Origin: Diaphorobacter ruginosibacter
GTDB lineage: Bacteria > Pseudomonadota > Gammaproteobacteria > Burkholderiales > Burkholderiaceae_C
Direction: 5' to 3'
Assembly: GCF_014395975.1 (NCBI RefSeq)
Contig: NZ_CP060714.1
Coordinates: forward strand, 4,340,001 to 4,404,000
Length of the DNA stretch: 64,000 bases
The notes beneath the pieces are model-generated. The model searched no databases. It had not been told where the DNA came from and saw nothing but the letters and a program-made list of their open reading frames with translations. Each line of letters opens with the position of its first letter. The stretch's first letter is position 1. This document shows, in pieces, positions 45,837 through 53,600 of the stretch. A program made the position numbers and the translations under genes.

Positions 45837-47041
45837 GCTCGCCCCGCTCGCCCACGTCACTGCTCCACGCCGGAGCCCCCGCTCTGCGCGATGGTTCCGG
45901 CCCCGTCAACGTGCCGGTGGTTCGAACCAGCACCGTGCGCTTCGAGAGCGCCGCCGCCCTGGCCGACCACCACCACCGCCGCGCGGCCGGCGAACGCGTG
46001 GCCTCCTATGGACGGCATGGTCTCGACACACACCGTGCGCTGGAAGACGCGATCATCGCGCTGGAGGGCGGCCATCGCGCGTTCCTCGCGCCCTCCGGGC
46101 TTGCTGCGATCACGCTCGTGCTGTTGGCGCTGCTGTCGCCGGGGGACCACGCACTGGTCTCGGACAGCGTGTATTCGCCCGTGCGCCGCGTGGACGACAC
46201 CTTGCTCAGGCGCCTCGGAATCACCCTGGAGTACTTCTCGCCATCACGGGACGACCTGGCCACGAAGATCCGCGACAACACGCGACTCGTCTATCTGGAG
46301 TCCCCCAGTTCGCTGCTCTACGAGGTGCTGGACCTGCCCGCACTCACCGCCATTGCGCGCTCGCGCAACATTCCTGTCGTGGCGGACAACACCTGGAGCG
46401 GCGGCTGGTTCCTGCAGCCGCTGAAGCTCGGCGTGAACATTTCCATTCAGGCCGCGACGAAGTACATCGCGGGCCACTCCGATGTGATGCAGGGCATCGT
46501 GGTCACCGACTCGCACGAGTTGACCAAGCGCATCGCCGCCACACACGAAGCCCTGGGCCTGACCGTCAGTGCCGACGATGCCTACCTCGCACTGCGTGGC
46601 GTGCGCACCCTGCCCGTGCGGCTCGCCCAGCACCAGCACAACGCCACCATCGTCGCTCAATGGCTTCTGTCGCACCCCAAGGTACAGCGGGTGTTCTATC
46701 CGGCGCTGCCGTCCGACCCCGGACATGCGCTGTGGAAGCGCGACTTCAGCGGCGCCAGCGGCCTGCTCTCGTTCGCCTTGGCGCCAGGCCTGGATACACG
46801 CGATGCCGAGGATCTTGTCGATGCGCTGAAGTACTTCTCCATCGGGGCCTCCTGGGGCGGCTATGAAAGCCTGGCCCTCATCGCGGCGCCCGAGCGGCTG
46901 CGGGAACACAGCGTGTGGACCGGCACACAGCCCGTCATCCGGCTGCACATCGGCCTGGAGGACCCCGCGGACCTGATCGCCGATCTGGCGCAGTCGTTCG
47001 ACGGGTTGGATCAGAGCAGCCGGCGCAAGCTGGCAGCCTAG
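45833..47041 (+). CDS. metC: Cystathionine beta-lyase-like PLP enzyme
   Basis: Cys/Met-metabolism PLP-dependent enzyme of 402 residues. The PLP lysine is in the segment QAATKYIAGHSDVMQG; SYGRHGLDTHRALEDAIIALEGG, LAPSGLAAIT, YLESPSSLLYEV and VVADNTWSGGWFLQPL are typical of cystathionine beta-lyases (MetC). The expected reaction is C-S cleavage giving pyruvate, ammonia and a thiol or persulfide. It follows the ABC ATPase by 71 bp on the same strand and converges on the dioxygenase/rhodanese fusion. Confidence 0.9.
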   Translation: MSSPRSPTSLLHAGAPALRDGSGPVNVPVVRTSTVRFESAAALADHHHRRAAGERVASYGRHGLDTHRALEDAIIALEGGHRAFLAPSGLAAITLVLLALLSPGDHALVSDSVYSPVRRVDDTLLRRLGITLEYFSPSRDDLATKIRDNTRLVYLESPSSLLYEVLDLPALTAIARSRNIPVVADNTWSGGWFLQPLKLGVNISIQAATKYIAGHSDVMQGIVVTDSHELTKRIAATHEALGLTVSADDAYLALRGVRTLPVRLAQHQHNATIVAQWLLSHPKVQRVFYPALPSDPGHALWKRDFSGASGLLSFALAPGLDTRDAEDLVDALKYFSIGASWGGYESLALIAAPERLREHSVWTGTQPVIRLHIGLEDPADLIADLAQSFDGLDQSSRRKLAA

Positions 47042-47131
47042 ATCCAGGCTGGCGCTGCCCGGTCAACGAGACGAGGTTTGGAAGGTGGGGGAAAAGTACA
47101 TGGCCCCACCGTCTCCTCGGACCCCAGCCGA

Positions 47132-49348
47132 TCAGGAAATCAGCTGGATGCCGGTATGTCCTTCACGCCCGAGTTGCGCGACCAGTCCCAGCTCCCAGTT
47201 CAGATAGTCGTTGAAGCCCGCATCACGCAGCGCACGGTCCGCATGGCCGTAGGGACTGAATGCATGGTCATCGTCGGCAGTCAGCACCCTGGCATCTTCA
47301 GGCCGCCCCAGAGGCAATCCGGCCGCCTGCCAGGCAGCCGTACCTCCGGCAATCGCCAGCACCTTGCGGCCTTCCTGTTCATTCAACTGCGCAGCGACGA
47401 TCTGGGCCAGCACGCCATCGGGCGACGTCAGAAGCACCACCTGCTCCTGCGGCAGGGCTTCGATGAACTCGGCCAACCGGTCCGCGACGGCGAACTGCGC
47501 TCCTGCAATATGCCGCCGTTCATAGGCGGCGCGGCTGTCCACGTCGAACACGGTGGCGGCTCCCCGCTCCAGCAGCGCTGCCGCCTGCACCGGCGCGATC
47601 CGTGACGCGAAGTTGTCGCCGTTCAGCGCAAGCACGGTCACGGGCTCATCACCCGTCACGCGCGCGGCCCGGGCGGGCGGGGCGTGGACGAACACCTCAT
47701 AGCCTCCGAGCTGTGCGAGCCAGGCCGCCGTGGTCAGCGCGCGCACCCCATCCCAGTCGGCGATCACGATGCGTGCACCGCGGGTGCCCACGTACTCATC
47801 GGTGGCCTGCACCAGCTGCCCGCCCGGCGCCCAGCGCCAGCCCTGCAGATGCCCGGCGCGGTATTCCTCGCGGGTGCGAACGTCGAAACGGTAGAGGCTG
47901 CGCTCTGCCTGCTGGGATTCCAAGTGCGCAAGATCCGCGCCGTCAATGCGCCTCACCCCCGCACGCTGCGCCACCTGGCCGGCACGCTCGCGGGCAAGCG
48001 CCAGTTGCCCGGGCTGCGGCTCGGGCAATTGCGGCTTGCGGCCATAGGCAAGCTCCCTGCCCGTGAGCAGCCAGTCCATGGTGCCATTGCGAAGCGACAC
48101 CACGCGGTTGGGAATGCCCGCGTCGATCAGCGTCTGCGCGCCCACGATGCTGCGGGTGCGTCCCGCGCAGTTCACCACCACCAGCGTCTCGGGATCGGGC
48201 GCGATCTCGCCAATGCGATACACCAGCTCCGCACCCGGCAGGCTGTGCGAGAACGGCAGCGTGAAGGCATTGAATTCATCCGTGGTGCGGCTGTCGACCA
48301 CGACCAGGTTCTCGCTTCGGGCGATGCGCTCATGCAGTTCGTCGGAGGTGATCCAGGGCGTGTTCTTCTCGTGCTCGATCACCTCGCCGAACGCCTTGCC
48401 CGGCACATTCGTTCCGCTGAAAAGCTCCAGGCCCGCGGAGGCCCAGGCATCCGTTCCGCCGGCCAGCACGGAGACATTGCGCCAGCCCAGGCGGATCAGC
48501 TTGTGGGCGGCAGCGTGGGCCAGCGTCTCGTCGGCATCGACCAGAACGATGCGGGTATTGCGTCGCGGCACCAGGCGATCGATCTGCAGTTCGAGGCGCC
48601 ATAGCGGAGCCGACACCGCAAACAGGATGTGCCGGCGCGCGAACACCCCGGCCTCGCGCACGTCCAGCACGGCAATCTCTTCTTCGCCGGCCAGCGCCTG
48701 CTTCAGCTGTAGGGGCGAGACCAGCGGATGCCGGATGGACTTGGGAGGGGCGAAGTGCCGGAATCGGCCACCCGCCGTGTTCTCGAAAACGACGCGCCCG
48801 GACAGGCGATCCAGGCCCAGGCCATAGAAGTGCAGATGCACGCCCTTCTCGTGGCCCAGCAACTCGATGGTGTGCACATCGCTCGGCTCCAGCACCACGG
48901 AGTTTCCGATGGTGACATCCGTGCTGGAGATCCACGTGAGGATGTCGCGCGTGGGGTCACCCGTCTTTTCACGCCTGTAGAACACATTGCGCTCCAGCCC
49001 CGACGTGCCTGCAATGATGGCCCAGGTGGTGTGATCGTGCGGCGGCTGCGACTTGCCCGGCAATCCGACGGACACATAGAGCGCATAGCGCCCATCCACG
49101 TCCTCGCTCAATCGGAAGACGCCCGCCGGACTGTCCTTGGATGCGGGAAAGTGCTCTTCCGGAAACAGCTCCCTGCGCGCCGCGAGCACCTCCAGCGATC
49201 GCGCAACGGACTGCAATTGCGCAGCCTGCGCATGTTCCGGATCGGGAACCAGGCGCCGCGCCTGCGCGATGAAGGCGGCCACGGCGCCAGCGCGTTGGCT
49301 GGCGATGTCGCTGCCGGTGAACTCAATGGAAAGATCGGTGGTGGTCAT
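47132..49348 (-). CDS. Cysteine dioxygenase-type cupin fused to four rhodanese domains
   Basis: A 738-residue cytoplasmic fusion. Residues about 1-205 are a thiol dioxygenase cupin: PHDH (103-106) and HLHFYG (171-176) supply the iron-binding His residues. Four rhodanese-like domains follow at about 211-312, 334-436, 465-555 and 588-682. Only the second has a catalytic cysteine, Cys394 in VNCAGRTRS; the equivalent loops of the others read VDADETL, ADWDGVR and TSPDGVL. A conserved-looking tail (about 700-738) ends the protein. Expected roles are oxidation of cysteine or a related thiol and sulfane sulfur transfer. The start ATG 49348 gives MTTTDLSIEF. Divergent from the Bug protein across 237 bp. 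Confidence 0.9.
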   Translation of the reverse strand: MTTTDLSIEFTGSDIASQRAGAVAAFIAQARRLVPDPEHAQAAQLQSVARSLEVLAARRELFPEEHFPASKDSPAGVFRLSEDVDGRYALYVSVGLPGKSQPPHDHTTWAIIAGTSGLERNVFYRREKTGDPTRDILTWISSTDVTIGNSVVLEPSDVHTIELLGHEKGVHLHFYGLGLDRLSGRVVFENTAGGRFRHFAPPKSIRHPLVSPLQLKQALAGEEEIAVLDVREAGVFARRHILFAVSAPLWRLELQIDRLVPRRNTRIVLVDADETLAHAAAHKLIRLGWRNVSVLAGGTDAWASAGLELFSGTNVPGKAFGEVIEHEKNTPWITSDELHERIARSENLVVVDSRTTDEFNAFTLPFSHSLPGAELVYRIGEIAPDPETLVVVNCAGRTRSIVGAQTLIDAGIPNRVVSLRNGTMDWLLTGRELAYGRKPQLPEPQPGQLALARERAGQVAQRAGVRRIDGADLAHLESQQAERSLYRFDVRTREEYRAGHLQGWRWAPGGQLVQATDEYVGTRGARIVIADWDGVRALTTAAWLAQLGGYEVFVHAPPARAARVTGDEPVTVLALNGDNFASRIAPVQAAALLERGAATVFDVDSRAAYERRHIAGAQFAVADRLAEFIEALPQEQVVLLTSPDGVLAQIVAAQLNEQEGRKVLAIAGGTAAWQAAGLPLGRPEDARVLTADDDHAFSPYGHADRALRDAGFNDYLNWELGLVAQLGREGHTGIQLIS

Positions 49349-49452
49349 GGCCTTGCTCGATGAATCGTCGGTGGATGGATGCGCCCAAGAAGGCGCAAGC
49401 AAAGGCGGTCAAGTTAGAGCACGGGCCCGCAACCCACAACAAAGCATTTCGG

Positions 49453-49512
49453 CTATCCATATGCGTCTTGCACAGGCAGCGACCCGCTGCACGAACCGCC
49501 TATGCATATGCG
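49453..49512. repeat. Two 13-bp direct repeats in the divergent fusion/Bug promoter region
   Basis: CTATCCATATGCG (49453-49465) and CTATGCATATGCG (49500-49512) differ at one base and are 47 bp apart. They are flanked by an inverted pair AACAAAGC (49438-49445) and GCTTTGTT (49517-49524). The layout suggests a regulator-binding region shared by the divergent genes. Confidence 0.5.
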
Positions 49513-49585
49513 CAAAGCTTTGTTCCCGATCCACCATGTGCTCCGTAGATTGCAGCCTCTCCAGAGACTCACTCCCCGTTACGCC

Positions 49586-50593
49586 ATGTCCTCCTCACGC
49601 TCGCGCATCCGCCCGTTTTTCAGATCACTTCTCGCACTGCCCCTGATCGCCCTGGCCTTGGGGGCAGCGCATGCCACAGCGTCCAACGCCGACGACTTCC
49701 CGCGCAAGCCGGTCCACATCATCGTGCCGGTCTCGGCGGGCGGCAGCGCCGACAAGCTCACGCGCATCCTTGCCGATCAGCTCTCCGTACTCTGGAAACA
49801 GAGCGTGGTGGTGGAGAACATTCCCGGCGCCAGCGGAGTGCTTGGCGCAGCGCGCGTCGCCAAGGCACAGGCAGATGGCTACACGCTGCTTCAGCAGGGA
49901 GAGAGCCTGACGCTCAACAGCCTCATGCAGCCACGCCTGCCGTATGACGCCGACAGGGCGTTCACCCCCATCATCAAGGCCGTGGTGAATCCACAGGTCC
50001 TGGTGGTGAACCCGGCCACGGGCATCCATGACCTGCGCGAATACCTTGCACGCGCCAGTGCACGGCCCGAAAGCATCAGCCTGGGACTTCCCACCAACGG
50101 CGGCATCGCGCACGTGGCCCATGAAATCCTCACGCAGGCCACCGGCGCGAAGGTGAACTACATCCCCTACCCCGGCGGAGCACCGGCTGCGCTCGACGTG
50201 CTTGCGGGCCATACGGATGCCACGCTGATCACCCTCGCCGCCGTGACCGAATACGTGCGCGCAGGCAAGCTGAGGGCGCTTGCCGTGACCACGCCCTACC
50301 GCTCGCAGACCCTGCCCCTGGTTCCCACCGTCGCCGAAGCCGGCGGTCCGGCGAACTACGCGGTGGAAAGCTGGCAAGGCTACTTCGCGCCGGCCGGCAC
50401 ACCACCCGCCATCGTCGACAGGATCAACCGCGACATGCAGACCGTGCTGCAGTCCAGGGAAGTACGCGCGCAGCTGGAAAACCTGGGCTACCGGATCAAC
50501 GGCGGCTCACCGGGCGAGCTGGCGAAGGGCCTGCAGCAGGAGCGGCCGCTGTATGCCAAGGCCATTCAAACGGCAGGCATGCAGCTGCGATAG
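49586..50593 (+). CDS. Bug/TctC-family periplasmic substrate-binding protein
   Basis: Tripartite tricarboxylate transporter receptor of 335 residues. A signal peptide (about 1-34, hydrophobic LLALPLIALALGAAHA) precedes FPRKPVHIIVPVSAGGSADKLTRILA, the family N-terminus. Later markers are VVENIPGASGVLGAARVAKAQADGYTLL and YIPYPGGAPAALDVLAGHTD. No TctAB membrane genes are near, as is common for Bug proteins in this group. Context suggests a sulfur-containing or organic acid ligand. ATG 49586 (MSSSRSR) was chosen over an in-frame start 28 codons upstream. Confidence 0.92.
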   Translation: MSSSRSRIRPFFRSLLALPLIALALGAAHATASNADDFPRKPVHIIVPVSAGGSADKLTRILADQLSVLWKQSVVVENIPGASGVLGAARVAKAQADGYTLLQQGESLTLNSLMQPRLPYDADRAFTPIIKAVVNPQVLVVNPATGIHDLREYLARASARPESISLGLPTNGGIAHVAHEILTQATGAKVNYIPYPGGAPAALDVLAGHTDATLITLAAVTEYVRAGKLRALAVTTPYRSQTLPLVPTVAEAGGPANYAVESWQGYFAPAGTPPAIVDRINRDMQTVLQSREVRAQLENLGYRINGGSPGELAKGLQQERPLYAKAIQTAGMQLR

Positions 50594-50630
50594 GCGTCGA
50601 CAGGCTGCGACCGAAGCCCGAGCGTTTCAA

Positions 50631-50652
50631 GAGGCACCCCGCAAGGTGCCTC
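50631..50652. terminator. Hairpin between convergent Bug and uvrA genes
   Basis: An 8-bp perfect stem (GAGGCACC / GGTGCCTC) with a 6-nt loop in the 62-bp convergent gap. T tracts are absent on both sides, so termination strength is doubtful. Confidence 0.45.
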
Positions 50653-50655
50653 CGC

Positions 50656-53600
50656 TCAGCGCGCCAGCACCGGCGCAAGCGCCTTGCCCGTATGCGTGCC
50701 GATGCGCACCAGTTCCTCCGGCGAAGCCGCGGCCACGATGCGGCCACCGTCCTTTCCGCCTTCCGGGCCCAGGTCGATGATCCAGTCGGCCTCCGCGATC
50801 ACGTCGAGGTCGTGCTCGATCACGATCACGCTGTGCCCGCCATCGACCAGGCGGTGCAGCACGCGGATGAGCTTGTGCACATCGGCCATGTGCAGGCCCA
50901 CCGTGGGCTCGTCCAGAACGTACAGCGTATGCGGAGCCTTCTGCCCGCGCCGTCCCACCTCGTCGCGCACCTTGGTGAGCTCGGTGACGAGCTTGATGCG
51001 CTGGGCTTCTCCTCCCGACAGCGTGGGCGAAGGCTGGCCAAGCGTGAGGTAGCCGAGCCCCACGTCCTTGAGCAGTTGCAGCGGGTGGGCAATGCTCGGC
51101 ATGCTCGCAAAGAACTCGACGGCCTCGTCGACCTCCATCTGCAGCACGTCGCCGATGCTTTTGCCCCGCCAGGTCACGGCCAGCGTCTCGGGATTGAAGC
51201 GCGCGCCGTGGCAGACCTCGCAAGGCACCTTCACGTCCGGCAGGAAGCTCATCTCGATGGTGCGCATGCCCTGCCCCTCGCAGGCCGGGCAGCGGCCTTC
51301 GCCGGTGTTGAACGAGAAGCGGCCCGGTGCGTAGCCTCGCGCCTTGGCTTCGAGCGTCTCGGCAAACAGCTTGCGGATCGTGTCCCAGAAACCGATGTAG
51401 GTCGCGGGGCAGGACCGCGGCGTCTTGCCGATCGGCGTCTGGTCCACTTCGAGCACCCGGTCGATGCCCTCGAAACCGGACAGTCCCCGGCAGCCGACCA
51501 GCGCTGGTGAATTGCCGGCATCCATGGCTTCGCGACCCGCCTTGGTCGAGCGCTGAGCAACCCATGCCGCCACGTTGGTGAGCAGCACGTCGCGCGCCAG
51601 GGTGGACTTGCCGGAGCCGCTCACCCCCGTCACCGCCACGAGGCGGTGCAGCGGCACATGCGCCGTCACATCGCGCAGGTTGTGCATCTGGGCGTCGTGC
51701 ACGGTGAGCCAGTGCTCGGGCACGCGCGCATCCTTCTTCGCCGAATCGGCCACGTCGCGGCGCGGCTTCAGCGGATGCTTCATCGCGTGCAGCAGATAGC
51801 GGCCCGTCTGGGACTCCTCGGCTGCCTGCACGTCCTGCACCGTGCCCTGCGCAATCAGGCGTCCGCCGCGCTTGCCCGCGCTCGGTCCGATGTCGATGAT
51901 GTGGTCGGCCCGGCGGATCGTGTCCTCGTCATGCTCGACGACGACCAGCGTATTGCCCTTGTCGCCCAGCTTGTGCAGCGCATTCAGCAGGATCTGGTTG
52001 TCCCGCGCATGCAGGCCGATCGTCGGCTCGTCGAGCACGTAGCACACGCCCTGCAGGTTGCTGCCGAGTTGCGCGGCCAGGCGGATGCGCTGCGCCTCGC
52101 CACCGCTCAGCGTGGGGGCTCCGCGATCGAGCGTGAGATAGGAGAGGCCCACCTCCTCGAGAAACTCGAGGCGGCTGCGGATCTCGGGAATCAGGTCGCG
52201 CGCGATGTCCGCCTCGCGGCCCGAAAGCTCCAGGTTCTCGATCCATTGGCGCACCTCGGACACCGACAGCCGCGCCACGTCGGTGATCGGCGTGTCGGCA
52301 AACAGCACCGCACGCGCCACGGGGTTGAGCCGCGTGCCCTGGCAGCTTGGGCAGACCGCGTCGGTCACGTCGTCCGCATCGGGCTCCTCGAAGGTCTGTT
52401 CGCGCCCGCGGTTGTCCTCGCCCTGTACCGAGTCGTCGAACACCTTGCGCTGTTCCTTGGTGAGCTTCACGCCCGTGCCCACGCAATCGGGACACCAGCC
52501 ATGCTTGCTGTTGTAGGAGAACAGACGCGGGTCGAGCTCCGCATAGCTGGTCGCGCAGACGGGGCATGCGCGCTTGGTGGAGAACACCTGCAGCCTGCCG
52601 ATATGTGCCGTGGGCTCGCCCAGTTGCAGCGCCGTATCGAGGCCGTCGAGGTGGCTGAGCACATGCACCACGCCCTTGCCCAGCTCGAGCGCGCTCGACA
52701 ATGCCTTGCGCAGTTCGGTCTCGTTCTGCGGGCTGACGGTGATGCTGGCCACCGGCAGTTCGATGGTGTGTTCCTTGAAGCGGTCGATGCGCGGGAAGCC
52801 GGTCGTCGGAAGGAAGTTGCCGTCCACGCGCAGATGTGTGTAGCCGCGCGGGCGGGCCCAGTCGGCCAGCTCGGTGTAGACGCCCTTGCGGTTCAGCACC
52901 AGCGGAGCCATCAGCCCCACGAGCTGGCCCTTGAATTGCGTGAGCAGCTGCGCCGCGATGCTGTCCGCGGTCTGCGGCTGCACGGCCGCGCCGTCATGGA
53001 TGCAGTGCTGCACGCCCAGCTTCACGTACAGCAGCCGCAGGAAATGCCAGACCTCGGTGGTGGTGCCCACGGTGGACTTCCTGCCGCCGCGCGACAGGCG
53101 CTGCTCGATGGCGACGGTCGGCGGAATGCCGTAGACCGCATCCACCTCGGGACGCCCCGCCGGCTGCACGATGCTGCGCGCGTAGGCATTCAGCGACTCG
53201 AGATAGCGGCGCTGGCCCTCGTTGAAGAGGATGTCGAATGCGAGCGTCGATTTGCCCGAGCCCGACACGCCCGTTACCACGTTGAACTTGCCGCGCGGAA
53301 TATCCACGCTCAGTTGCTTGAGGTTGTGTTCCTTGGCGTTGATGATCTCGATGGCATTCTTGGCCTGCTGGGCGCCCTCACCTTCGCGCTTGCGCTTCTC
53401 GCGGCGCATTTCGGCCTGCTTCTCGTGCACGGAATGCCCGCTCTCCCCCAGCGCCTGCTCATACTCGCGCAGCGCGGCAGCGGTGTGGGAAGCACGGTCG
53501 TGGCGCAGCGATTCGGGGGCACCCTGCGCGATGATCTGGCCGCCCTTGTCACCGCCTTCGGGGCCCATGTCGATGATCCAGTCGCTGGCGCGGATCACAT

